Below are positions 17,383 through 25,228 of a DNA stretch of 64,000 bases, one piece after another. This DNA comes from Opitutaceae bacterium (GTDB lineage Bacteria; Verrucomicrobiota; Verrucomicrobiia; Opitutales; Opitutaceae). A program made the position numbers and the translations under genes. Where the stretch lies: assembly GCA_028280945.1 (NCBI GenBank), contig JANQKV010000026.1, positions 156,631 through 220,630 of the forward strand. Reading direction: 5' to 3'. Position 1 is the first letter of the stretch. Each line of letters starts with the position of its first letter. The notes beneath the pieces are model-generated. The model did no database searches, was not told the DNA's origin, and worked only from the letters and a program-made list of their open reading frames with translations.

Positions 17383-18057
17383 TTATTTCAGGAGATCTCC
17401 CGCCAGGGGCTCCCGTCCCCACCGCACGCGCAGGCGGCCGCAAAGCCACAAAAACAGTTGCCCGGTCGTGAAGGCATCACCCGAGGCGGTGTGTCGCCCC
17501 AGCACCGGCAGGCCGGCGTGGGGGCAGACTTCGTCCAAGCTGGGCGGCCGCTGGTTTTCATAACCGGTTTTGTGAAAGGCGTCCAGATGGCGCATGGCCA
17601 GCCGCGACGTATCCAGCAGGCGGTTACGCAATTTAACGCCAAAATGGCGCTGCAGGGCCGCCCCGATGACCCGCGCGTCGAAACCGATGTGGTGCCCCAC
17701 CAAAACCACCCCTTGGAGCTCGGGTAACAATTCCGCCAATACGTCGGCTTCCGGCGTGGCCTGCGCCGACTCGGCAGGTGAAATGCCGTGGATTTTGACC
17801 GCTTCGTTGTTGGGCGAGTCCGCTTGTTGCACCAACCAGCTGCGCCGTCGCGACACTTCCAGCCGCCCATTCGCGATGGGCACGATGCCGATGCTGAGCA
17901 GGTGGTCTTTGACGGGATCGAATCCACTCGTCTCCGCATCGAGGGCTACAAACGAAAGCGAACGCAAAGGCGCCTTGCGATCGAGCGGCCCGGGTGTGGT
18001 TTGCCGGTAGGATTCCGCGAGGGGTGTAAGTGGTTTGCGCCGAAGCCAGTCCAACAT
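17383..18057 (-). CDS. DnaQ-like 3'-5' exonuclease
   Basis: Exonuclease of the DNA polymerase III epsilon (DEDDh) superfamily, 224 residues. Visible motifs are Exo I FVALDAETSGFDPVKDHLLS, Exo II VLVGHHIGFDARVIGAAL and Exo III GLPVLGRHTASGDAFTTGQL, with the essential Asp, Glu and His in place. It starts at ATG 18057, which shares a base with the upstream gene's TGA (TGATG), so translation is probably coupled to the DUF294 protein; a GTG one codon earlier is less likely. Pairs of a DUF294/CBS nucleotidyltransferase and this nuclease often accompany acetate-type SSS permeases in proteobacteria (from memory), and the permease is about 10 kb away here. It is unlikely to be the replicative epsilon subunit. 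Confidence 0.9.
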   Translation of the reverse strand: MLDWLRRKPLTPLAESYRQTTPGPLDRKAPLRSLSFVALDAETSGFDPVKDHLLSIGIVPIANGRLEVSRRRSWLVQQADSPNNEAVKIHGISPAESAQATPEADVLAELLPELQGVVLVGHHIGFDARVIGAALQRHFGVKLRNRLLDTSRLAMRHLDAFHKTGYENQRPPSLDEVCPHAGLPVLGRHTASGDAFTTGQLFLWLCGRLRVRWGREPLAGDLLK

Positions 18058-20012
18058 CACCGGGACTCCAGGTTAAAGGCGAGGCGGACATGCGTCTGCA
18101 CCAGGCGCACGACGTCGAACGCCTGCGCCAGCCGGGCCTTTTCCAGTTTGGACAGTTTGGACGGATCGACGAAGCGCCCGGAGTCGTGTCGGGCGAGCGC
18201 CGTGCCCAGCCGCAGGGCCAGCAGCACATCGTAGGCTTCCCGGGAAACCTTCGCGAGTTCGGCCAGGGTGGGCACGTTGCGTTGGAGGTCCTCCCAACGC
18301 CCGCCGGTCGAATAGCGCCGGGTTTGATTGTGCTTGAGCGCCAGGAGCCGGGCCGCGTCGCGCAGCGGGGCGAGCGCGCGGCCCTTCAGATCGAATTCAC
18401 CCGCCCGGTCGCCGCGCTTTTCGATGATGAACTTGCCCCAGAAGTTCAGGGGCGGTGGCGTTTCGATCACGAGGTCGGCAAGACGACGTTGCAGCCAGGA
18501 ATTTGAACGCACGGAGTCGATGATGGCCTGGCGCACGGGCCGCACGATGGCGGCGTCGCCCGCCACAAAACGCAGGTCGTAGAGCACGATGCCGCGGAAC
18601 AGGGGATCGGGTTCGGTGCTCGATGCGATCTCTTCGATCTCCTGCCGCCACTCGCGGTCGGTGCGGCACCACTTGGGATTCGAAGCCATCACGCCGCCCT
18701 GGCAGCGAGCAAACCCGCATTCGACCATCTTGGCGATGACCGCCTGGGTCAGGCGGAGGAAAATCTCCCGGTGCTTTTCGTCGTCTTCGGTTGAACCGGC
18801 GGCTGCGAAAACCAGCGCGTTGTCCATGTCGGTGCGCAAGGTGAGTTCGCGGCGGCCATCGCTGCCGACTGAAATCCACGCCCACGGAATCCGGGGCAGC
18901 TTGACCCCGGCGGCGGCCAACTCGTCGGTGCACATTTCGAGCAACCGCTGGACCAGCTCGTCGTAGAGTTCGGCGCAAATCTGGCCGAGGAAGATGGCGG
19001 ACACGTTGGCATCAAGGTAGCTCGCGATGATTTCCTCGATCTCGTCGCAGAGCTCACGGAGACGGGGCACCGTGCGGGCGTGGCGAAATTCGCGCAGCAG
19101 GCCGGCCGGGTGGTGTCCGCTTTGGGCCAGCAGGTCCTTGTTGGTGAAGACGTCCAGGGCGGGCGTGTCCGGGGTGCCGTCTTCGGTCACGCAGACCTGG
19201 CCGATGCGTTCGCGCAGCATGAGCAGAATCGCGGCGGTGGCGGAGGACAGGGCGGAGACGGTGATGACCGGGCTGGCCATCAAACCCTCGACCGGGGCCT
19301 CCCGGGACATCCCCCCGGCGACGACAAGTTTTACGATGTTGCTCTGGGTCACGATGCCCAGGGGACATCGGTTTTCGTCGACGACGAGAACCGATGGCAC
19401 GCGCCGTTTGGCCATGAGTTGGGCCGCCTCATGGATGGACGTTTGGGGTGAGCAGGTGAGCAGCCGGTCGAGGTTGCGCGGTTGGATGACCCGGCCCCCG
19501 GAGAGATGGGCCTGCAGGATGTTTTTCGCCCGGCCGGTGATGCCGTCGTCCTCCGGAGCCGGCACGCTGGTGGATTCGCCGCCCAGTCGGGTTGTCCAAA
19601 ACAGATGCCGGTTTACATAGTGCCGGGCGTCGTCGTGCTTGGCGAGCAGCCGTTGGATCGGTTGCCAGGGCAGGCCGTAGAGCACGGTGTCCTCGACCAC
19701 CTGGGCGGTGGTCCGGACCGGTTCGCCTCGGAGCAGGGGGGTGAGGCCCAGCAGGTCGCCTTCGTCACGCACGGCGACGAGCTCGGTTTGGCCGTCGGTG
19801 GTGATGTGGTATTCGACCCGGCCGCGCACGAGCACGTAGAGAGAATCACCGGGTGGATCGCCTTGGTGCCACACCTGTTCACCGGAAACCAGTACCCGGA
19901 CGTGTGCCTGGGTGGCAAGCGAGTCGATCGCCTCCGCCGACATCATCGAAAACGGCGGATACTGCCGCAGCGTCGCGGCGATGCGATCGGGGATCAGGTT
20001 GGTTTCGTCCAT
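18057..20012 (-). CDS. cyclic-nucleotide-binding/CBS/DUF294 putative nucleotidyltransferase
   Basis: Cytoplasmic signalling protein of 651 residues with four parts in order: a cNMP-binding domain (QVWHQGDPPGDSLYVLVRGR, about 45-65), a CBS pair (SIHEAAQLMAKRRVPSVLVV and PVEGLMASPVITVSAL, about 190-310), a DUF294 nucleotidyltransferase (SVGSDGRRELTLRTDMDNAL, about 405, with the DxD-type acidic pair) and a DUF294 C-terminal helical domain. It resembles GlnD-like uridylyltransferases at the catalytic motif, so it might modify a protein or nucleotide in response to nucleotide binding by the CBS or cNMP domains. It is translationally coupled to the exonuclease and lies downstream of the SatE- and SatD-like genes on one strand. 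Target unknown. Confidence 0.9.
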   Translation of the reverse strand: MDETNLIPDRIAATLRQYPPFSMMSAEAIDSLATQAHVRVLVSGEQVWHQGDPPGDSLYVLVRGRVEYHITTDGQTELVAVRDEGDLLGLTPLLRGEPVRTTAQVVEDTVLYGLPWQPIQRLLAKHDDARHYVNRHLFWTTRLGGESTSVPAPEDDGITGRAKNILQAHLSGGRVIQPRNLDRLLTCSPQTSIHEAAQLMAKRRVPSVLVVDENRCPLGIVTQSNIVKLVVAGGMSREAPVEGLMASPVITVSALSSATAAILLMLRERIGQVCVTEDGTPDTPALDVFTNKDLLAQSGHHPAGLLREFRHARTVPRLRELCDEIEEIIASYLDANVSAIFLGQICAELYDELVQRLLEMCTDELAAAGVKLPRIPWAWISVGSDGRRELTLRTDMDNALVFAAAGSTEDDEKHREIFLRLTQAVIAKMVECGFARCQGGVMASNPKWCRTDREWRQEIEEIASSTEPDPLFRGIVLYDLRFVAGDAAIVRPVRQAIIDSVRSNSWLQRRLADLVIETPPPLNFWGKFIIEKRGDRAGEFDLKGRALAPLRDAARLLALKHNQTRRYSTGGRWEDLQRNVPTLAELAKVSREAYDVLLALRLGTALARHDSGRFVDPSKLSKLEKARLAQAFDVVRLVQTHVRLAFNLESR

Positions 20013-20038
20013 ATTCGGGTGGCGAGGCAGGCTTGGGT

Positions 20039-20404
20039 TTAGAGCATTTGCCCCAGCCAGTGGACCAGCAGCACGTCAACCAGCACCACCAGCAGGGAAA
20101 CGAGGTTGCCGACGAGGAAGTAGTCGTTGCTGATCCGGTCCTTGCTGTCGTCGTGCAACCGCGTGCCGAGCTTAAACGCGCCAAACGCGGCCAGGATCAC
20201 GGCGAAGTTCATCAGCAGGCCGATGAACAGGACCAGTCGTTCCAGTTGCCCCATCCGGGCGGCGGCCGCGGCGGAGCTGCGTTCACCGGCCAGCTTGGGA
20301 GCGTAGGCGGCGCGGATGCGGGTGAAGATCAGGTGGGCCGCCATTTCTCCAACCAGAAACACCGTGGTCGCCACGAGAACGGTCAACAGGGTCTCCCAAA
20401 TCAT
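20039..20404 (-). CDS. small integral membrane protein, SatE-like position
   Basis: Protein of 121 residues with three hydrophobic segments: TLLTVLVATTVFLVGEMAAHL, LERLVLFIGLLMNFAVILAAF and FLVGNLVSLLVVLVDVLLVHW (each split by few polar residues). It starts six bases after the SatD-like gene ends, so they form one unit. In Streptococcus the sat operon also places a small membrane protein (SatE) after SatD; the similarity here is one of gene order and size, and I cannot claim homology. No enzyme motif is visible. It is followed 26 bases later by the DUF294 gene. Confidence 0.65.
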   Translation of the reverse strand: MIWETLLTVLVATTVFLVGEMAAHLIFTRIRAAYAPKLAGERSSAAAAARMGQLERLVLFIGLLMNFAVILAAFGAFKLGTRLHDDSKDRISNDYFLVGNLVSLLVVLVDVLLVHWLGQML

Positions 20405-20410
20405 CGCGGT

Positions 20411-21070
20411 TTATTCTTCGGCAACGAGGTCCCGAATCAAGGATTCCGTGGCTTGGAAGGCATTCAGTTTCAGACTCCGGCGGCGCCGTTCCACGCTGGT
20501 GCGATGCCGGCCGACCTTGCGGCCGACCTTGATGGCGTCCCGCTCGGCCAGGGCGATCTCGATGAACGCATAGTCCTCGGCCTTGAAGTCCACCCCCAGC
20601 TCGTCCAGCACCTCGAAGCTGTAGCGCAAACGTCGGGAAAGGGGGAGGTTGTCGACTTCGAACTGGAAGCGCGGCTGGTCGCGGGTTTTGCGGTTGAGCA
20701 GTGAGCGGGCATGGGTGAGGCCCGGGCCAAGCATGCCATGCGCCCGTTCGCGATTGAGCGCGGAATCGATCCGCCCCTCATGCACCACGTAACGCAGGCT
20801 ATAAGGGGCTGGCTGGCCGTGCTCCTGCAGGGGCTTGGCCCGCAGGCGATGCTCCAGCCACAGGATGATCTCCGTGGCCGCGGCCACGGAGCGGGGCACA
20901 CCCTGAAACTCGTCGCCAAGTGTCACCGTCAGGGGAGAACGCAGGTGTTTGGCGTGGGTGCGGTTGGCGCTGGCGATGATTCGTTTTAAATGCTGGCTCA
21001 GCGTCTTGCCGTCGTGATGACCACTGGCGATCACGTCGGCCATGATAATGATGTGTGGCTTGGAAGGCAT
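20411..21070 (-). CDS. SatD family protein, probable regulator of its own operon
   Basis: Protein of 219 residues. The ATG at 21070 gives MPSKPHIIIMADVIASGHHD, the SatD-type N-terminus; the longer frame from 21145 would translate the palindromic repeats and is rejected. Conserved features are IIIMADVIAS near the start and SPLTVTLGDEFQGVPRS (about 60-76). The C-terminal GRHRTSVERRRRSLKLNAFQ followed by ATESLIRDLV looks like a helix-turn-helix. SatD family proteins are found in acid-tolerance and other stress operons, but the biochemical function is not known to me. Three 17-base palindromes immediately upstream suggest autoregulation. It heads a chain of seven minus-strand genes ending with the metal pump, though whether they share one promoter is not shown. 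Confidence 0.75.
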   Translation of the reverse strand: MPSKPHIIIMADVIASGHHDGKTLSQHLKRIIASANRTHAKHLRSPLTVTLGDEFQGVPRSVAAATEIILWLEHRLRAKPLQEHGQPAPYSLRYVVHEGRIDSALNRERAHGMLGPGLTHARSLLNRKTRDQPRFQFEVDNLPLSRRLRYSFEVLDELGVDFKAEDYAFIEIALAERDAIKVGRKVGRHRTSVERRRRSLKLNAFQATESLIRDLVAEE

Positions 21071-21071
21071 T

Positions 21072-21145
21072 GTGCAGAAAAACTGCACATAATTATCATT
21101 GTGCAGAAAAACTGCACAAGAATAAAAAGTGCGGAGAAACTGCAC
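21072..21145 (-). promoter_or_regulatory. three spaced 17-bp palindromes at the satD start (putative operators)
   Basis: Three copies of a hyphenated palindrome GTGCAG-AAAAA-CTGCAC (plus strand) lie at 21072-21088, 21101-21117 and 21129-21145; the third is GTGCGG-AGAAA-CTGCAC with imperfect arms. Start-to-start spacing is 29 and 28 bases, close to but short of three helical turns, so bound proteins would sit on a similar face. The gaps are AT-rich (ATAATTATCATT, AAGAATAAAAA) and could contain promoter elements. The first copy ends one base from the satD ATG, leaving no Shine-Dalgarno. The arms could also fold as RNA hairpins (6-bp stem, 5-base loop) in the leader. Confidence 0.75.
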
Positions 21146-21241
21146 ATAAATGAAGACCGGACTGGGCGCTCGCGACAGACCGGGCTTTGTGACCGTCCCC
21201 GAGACCTCTGCCCTTGCTTGGGGAGTAAACCCTAGAACGCA

Positions 21242-21257
21242 TACCTAAATTTAGGTA
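21242..21257. promoter_or_regulatory. 16-bp perfect palindrome upstream of the exported-protein operon
   Basis: TACCTAAATTTAGGTA is a perfect 16-base palindrome in the region between satD and the first exported-protein gene at 21372. Such a site would suit a dimeric repressor or activator. It lies about 115 bases before the plus-strand start and 170 bases from satD, so the plus-strand operon is the more likely target. No matching second copy was seen in the window. Confidence 0.5.
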
Positions 21258-21371
21258 AAAGGAGCGGTTGTTCGGGTGGAGTCAGTCTCGTGTCATGTCT
21301 GGCGATTAAGACGCGATCAATCGTGCGGCGGCAGGCCGACCGCTGGCAAATGCACCCCAAGTTCTCCCGAA

Positions 21372-22856
21372 ATGAAATCAATCCACCGTATCTCTGCCCG
21401 TCTTCACAATCTTGTCGTTCTCGCCCTATTGCTTGGAGGAGGACCGAATCCCGGATGGGGGCAGATCACAGTGGATGGATCCGGTAATGTCGGCATTGGG
21501 ACAACCACGCCTCAAGCAACCTTAGAAGTTGATGGCAGGACGGTGAAATTCTCCAATTTCGAACCAGAATATCGATGGAGCCTCGGCGGTGGTTCCGATC
21601 TCAATTGGAAAACATTTGCGAATGTGAATCTAGGAACGGGCCTATACGTTGGGGCAGCTTTTGTAATTAGTGTTTTTGATCCTGACACCAATTGGGGGCA
21701 CTCAGTTGCAGCCAAAAAACAAATCTATTATGCGAGGGTAGCTCGAAGTGGTGGTGTTCAGGACAATCCGAATGATGCTCAAATAAGCGGCCCCTCCGCT
21801 GATTACTTGCGGATTGTAAAGACAGCCACCGGTGTCTATGAACTTCAGATCAGGCAGCCGGTGAACTGGACTCGAGTATTGGTCGAATGCCGGGCCACCG
21901 TTATCAATAATCTGGGTTCGGAGGGAAGCATTTCATATGTTGATGAGCCTGCTACTGGTTCATCGACGGGGACTGTTTATACACCCGCGAGTGAACATAC
22001 TGACTATTTTACGTCAGGGTATTTCTCGGGGAATGTCGGCATCGGCACTACCTCACCGAATGCGGGCTTGGAACTCTACTTTCCATCGGCTGAGGCACTG
22101 CGTGTCACTGGCGATGATTCTTACATTGGGTTTTTCAGCACTGCCGGTGTTCGAGACGGCTATGTGCAGGGGAGCGGGGGCAACACGATACTCGCAAGTG
22201 ACGGGGGCGTCGTAGCTATCAATTCTGGCGGAGCTGAGCGTATGCGAATCGTGCAATCGGGTAACGTTGGCATCGGCACCAACAGTCCACTGGCTAAGCT
22301 GACCATAGAATCCGTGATCCCATCGGCAGGTGCGAGGCCAAATGGAGGAATCAGGTTCGGCACTCCCAACAATCAAAATGTTAGTGGGCAAATAGGCTTG
22401 GTGCAGAATAGCTCTGAAGGTGACCATTACCTGTTGATTCAGTCAGTCGAGGACTCTGTTTCTTGGAGACCGGTGATTTTGGCAAGAGATGGTGGCAACG
22501 TCGGCATCGGCACTGCCACGCCTTCTCACAAACTCCAAGTCTCTGGATCGGTTAGAGCCACTTCCTTCATCAGCGATACGACGACCTATGCGGACTTTGT
22601 TTTCGCTGAAGACTACGACCTACCGACATTGAGCGAGGTTGAAGCCCACATCGAGGAGCACGGCCACCTGCCGAATATACCGAGTGAGGCCGAAGCCATG
22701 GCTCACGGCATTGATCTGGCAGCCATGCAGGTGAAGCTGCTGCAGAAGATCGAGGAGCTCACCCTACACCAGATCAGGCAGCAAAAGGAAATTGACGCGT
22801 TAAAAGCCGAAAACGCCCGGCTGCGAACCCATCCCAACCCCGCTTATACCCAATGA
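21372..22856 (+). CDS. exported tail-fibre-like protein with GNVGIGTTTP repeats (copy 1)
   Basis: Exported protein of 494 residues. The ATG at 21372 (MKSIHRISARLHNLVVLALL) gives a signal ending at GWGQ; an upstream frame start at 21276 lacks one. The body has four copies of the turn motif GNVGIGTxxP (for example GSGNVGIGTTTPQATLEV and DGGNVGIGTATPSHKLQV), each starting a beta-rich segment as in trimeric tail-fibre-like surface proteins. The C-terminal ~100 residues (SFISDTTTYADFVFAEDYDL, then SEVEAHIEEHGHLPNIPSEA and LLQKIEELTLHQI) are a domain I associate with Bacteroidota surface proteins, ending in a coiled coil. It overlaps the next, paralogous gene by four bases. Codon use is AT-richer than in the flanking chromosome, consistent with acquisition. 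Confidence 0.8.
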   Translation: MKSIHRISARLHNLVVLALLLGGGPNPGWGQITVDGSGNVGIGTTTPQATLEVDGRTVKFSNFEPEYRWSLGGGSDLNWKTFANVNLGTGLYVGAAFVISVFDPDTNWGHSVAAKKQIYYARVARSGGVQDNPNDAQISGPSADYLRIVKTATGVYELQIRQPVNWTRVLVECRATVINNLGSEGSISYVDEPATGSSTGTVYTPASEHTDYFTSGYFSGNVGIGTTSPNAGLELYFPSAEALRVTGDDSYIGFFSTAGVRDGYVQGSGGNTILASDGGVVAINSGGAERMRIVQSGNVGIGTNSPLAKLTIESVIPSAGARPNGGIRFGTPNNQNVSGQIGLVQNSSEGDHYLLIQSVEDSVSWRPVILARDGGNVGIGTATPSHKLQVSGSVRATSFISDTTTYADFVFAEDYDLPTLSEVEAHIEEHGHLPNIPSEAEAMAHGIDLAAMQVKLLQKIEELTLHQIRQQKEIDALKAENARLRTHPNPAYTQ

Positions 22857-24091
22857 AACTCAGATTCCTCCTCCCCCTGTTCCTCGCTCCCCTGTTTGTC
22901 GAAGCCCAGATCACCGTTAACGGTTCGGGCGACGTTGGCATCGGGACAACCACACCTTTGGGTGGACGCTTAGATGTCTATCAGGCGACCGCGCGCTCCA
23001 ATGCTGCGAGATTTGAGGTCAACAACGCGGATACCACAGTCGGTTTCGATTACGGTATTTACCTGAAGAACCGAAACGCCACGAACGGCAATTTTGCATC
23101 CGTGGTGAACTGGGACGCGAACAACAACGGCAACGCGTGGATCCAGTTCATCAATCTCGACCACACCACACCCAAGGGCGCGATCAGCTTCGTCACTCGG
23201 AACGGAGGTTCCTATGATCGTCGCCTCTATATCAATGAAGATGGTAATGTGGGCGTGGGAACCACGAATCCGAATGCCAGTGTGGATATTTGGAAGTCTT
23301 ACAGTGCGGGAGCGGACTCTCTTCGATTCAGCTACAATGACGGCAGTGATTACTGGATGGGCGTTCAACCCTACGTAGTTGGGGCCGGCAATGTAGGCTA
23401 CAAATTCCGCACGAACAACGACACAACCACGGTGGATACCTTGGCCCTTACGGGTGCCGGCAACGTGGGCATCGGGACGACCTCACCGACGGCGAAGCTG
23501 GATATTCATGCGCCGAACCAGACGCCGGCTGCGTTCAGGATGAACAAATACTACTACCTGGCCCTCTTGGGCAACGAAACTACCGATAGTGCTGCGGGAA
23601 TAAGTTTCACCACCAAGGATAGTGGGGGGGTGGGACGGACTGGCTTCATTATACAAAACCCAGACGGCGCATTGCGGCTGTTGACTGATTCTACCGACCG
23701 ATTCCGGGTATCCGCGAACGGCGACGTGGGCATTGGCACAACGACACCCGGCCACAAATTGGAAGTTAACGGCACGGTGCGCGCTACATCCTTCATCAGC
23801 GACACAACCACCTACGCCGACTTTGTCTTCGATGAAGACTATGACCTGCCGTCGCTCAGCGAGGTTGAAGCCCACATCGACGAGCACGGCCATCTGCCGG
23901 ACATTCCGAGTGAGGCTGAAGCCATGGCCCACGGCATCGATCTGGCGGCCATGCAGGTGAAGCTGCTGCAGAAGATCGAGGAACTGACGCTGCATCAGAT
24001 CGCTCAGGAGAAGCGCCTCAACGCGCAGTCGCAGCGCATCGAAGCTTTGGAAACGGAGAACCATCAACTGCGCTCCGCAACCGGATTCTGA
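22853..24091 (+). CDS. exported tail-fibre-like protein with GNVGIGTTTP repeats (copy 2)
   Basis: Paralogue of the preceding gene, 412 residues. Signal peptide MKLRFLLPLFLAPLFVEAQ runs directly into ITVNGSGDVGIGTTTP. There are again four turn motifs (GDVGIGTTTP, GNVGVGTTNP, GNVGIGTTSP, GDVGIGTTTP) with different intervening sequence, and a C-terminal domain nearly identical to copy 1 (SFISDTTTYADFVFDEDYDL, SEAEAMAHGIDLAAMQVKLL, KIEELTLHQI) followed by a longer coiled coil (RLNAQSQRIEALETENHQLR). ATGA overlap with copy 1 means coupled translation. The two probably form surface filaments or trimers, either homo- or heteromeric. The function is not known; position at the head of an RHS operon suggests a role in display or adhesion of that system. 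Confidence 0.8.
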   Translation: MKLRFLLPLFLAPLFVEAQITVNGSGDVGIGTTTPLGGRLDVYQATARSNAARFEVNNADTTVGFDYGIYLKNRNATNGNFASVVNWDANNNGNAWIQFINLDHTTPKGAISFVTRNGGSYDRRLYINEDGNVGVGTTNPNASVDIWKSYSAGADSLRFSYNDGSDYWMGVQPYVVGAGNVGYKFRTNNDTTTVDTLALTGAGNVGIGTTSPTAKLDIHAPNQTPAAFRMNKYYYLALLGNETTDSAAGISFTTKDSGGVGRTGFIIQNPDGALRLLTDSTDRFRVSANGDVGIGTTTPGHKLEVNGTVRATSFISDTTTYADFVFDEDYDLPSLSEVEAHIDEHGHLPDIPSEAEAMAHGIDLAAMQVKLLQKIEELTLHQIAQEKRLNAQSQRIEALETENHQLRSATGF

Positions 24092-24119
24092 CCCCACCCC
24101 TTTAACCTCGCCGCTTATC

Positions 24120-24581
24120 ATGAAAATACTCCCCGTTGTCCTTTTGACGCTGTCCGTTGGTGCGTTGGGTTTAAGTGCCCAGACCACAGTGACGACGACC
24201 ACCTACACCAGCGGCCAGACCCTGACGGTGTCGGACGCAGTTTCGATCACCACCTCGGGTACGGTGACCGTCTCGTCCGGGGCAAACATCAGCTACGCCA
24301 GCGGCGGGACGATTACCCTGGCGGCCGGGTTCTCGGTGGCGCTGGGCGGGCAGTTCCGCACGCACGTCAACGTGGACACGGACGGGGACGGCATGCCGGA
24401 ATACTGGGAGACGACCCAGGGACTGAACCCCCTGGTGGCCGACGGCACCCTGGACAAGGATTCTGACGGGTTAAACAACCTCACCGAATACCTGCTTGGG
24501 ACCAACGCGAACGGCAACAGCAGCAATCCCGCCGGCGGAAGCAGTATAAACTTAAAAATCCACCGTCCGGCCGAGGACTGA
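24120..24581 (+). CDS. exported coat-hanger-stack protein with calcium-binding-type repeats
   Basis: Exported protein of 153 residues. Signal MKILPVVLLTLSVGALGLSA is followed by a Ser/Thr-rich beta region with GTVTVSSGANISYASGG and TITLAAGFSVALGGQFRTHV; this 'AG..I.L..GF....G..F' pattern is the 3-coat-hanger stack found mostly in Bacteroidota surface proteins. Residues about 85-130 contain two Asp-rich thrombospondin-3-like repeats (DTDGDGMPEYWETTQGLNPL, DKDSDGLNNLTEYLLGTN) likely to bind calcium. It starts 28 bases after copy 2 of the tail-fibre-like gene and 38 bases before the next, so it belongs to the same operon. Confidence 0.72.
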   Translation: MKILPVVLLTLSVGALGLSAQTTVTTTTYTSGQTLTVSDAVSITTSGTVTVSSGANISYASGGTITLAAGFSVALGGQFRTHVNVDTDGDGMPEYWETTQGLNPLVADGTLDKDSDGLNNLTEYLLGTNANGNSSNPAGGSSINLKIHRPAED

Positions 24582-24619
24582 GCGAGCGGGAAATCAATCA
24601 ACCAAACGGAGGAAGAAGT

Positions 24620-25198
24620 ATGAAGACGATAGCATTTGTTTTGACCCTTTTGGCCGCGGGCATGTGTTGGGGGCAGGCCCGCACGGGAGATGGCAGTTAT
24701 GACAATCCCTACCGCGGGGGAGGGGAGGCGCCCTCGCTGCCGGCGCAGGTGGTCTACGAGGAAATGCGCGCGCAACCCGAAGGCCGCATGCCGGCGGCGC
24801 AGATGGAGAAGCGGTTAAAGCAGTTGGTGGCGGGCAAAAAAGGGGATGCGCAGTGGGAAGTTACTATGGCACACCAACTCTCGCTGTTATCGGCCTTTGT
24901 GCGCACCACGGGCGACAACCGCCTGACGGTGGAACTGGCCGCAGCGGCGGTGGGCTACTATGAAGCGGCGGAAAAGGCACTGACCCGCGATGGTGCCCCT
25001 AGCAAGAACCGGGCGCGGATGGCCGCGCACATGGGTTTCCTGCAGGACGAATACCTGGCGGATCCACAGGCGGCGGAGCGGAGCCTCGGGCGGGCCCTGG
25101 CGCTGGACCCCGGGCATGAGCAGGCCCAGCGGCGCAAAGCCCGGATCGAGCGGGAAAAACAACGCAAAGAGAAGCCCGGAGGAGGAGGCAAAGGATAA
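24620..25198 (+). CDS. small exported alpha-helical protein, function unknown
   Basis: Exported protein of 192 residues with signal MKTIAFVLTLLAAGMCWGQA and a good ribosome site (GGAGGAAG ending eight bases before ATG). The mature part is alpha-helical; residues about 115-180 (AAVGYYEAAEKALTRDGAPS and AERSLGRALALDPGHEQAQR) look like one or two TPR-type helical hairpins. The C-terminus is very basic and Gly-rich (KEKPGGGGKG). It sits between the coat-hanger protein and the RHS gene with 38- and 30-base gaps. I do not recognise a family; an exported helical adaptor for the RHS protein is a position-based guess. Confidence 0.65.
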   Translation: MKTIAFVLTLLAAGMCWGQARTGDGSYDNPYRGGGEAPSLPAQVVYEEMRAQPEGRMPAAQMEKRLKQLVAGKKGDAQWEVTMAHQLSLLSAFVRTTGDNRLTVELAAAAVGYYEAAEKALTRDGAPSKNRARMAAHMGFLQDEYLADPQAAERSLGRALALDPGHEQAQRRKARIEREKQRKEKPGGGGKG

Positions 25199-25228
25199 GC
25201 CCACGGAGCCCTGAAAGGAGGAAACACC

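Noticed and set aside
21071..21145. Extended satD start adding 25 residues through the palindromes
   Set aside because: It would translate the operator repeats; ATG 21070 gives the normal SatD N-terminus.
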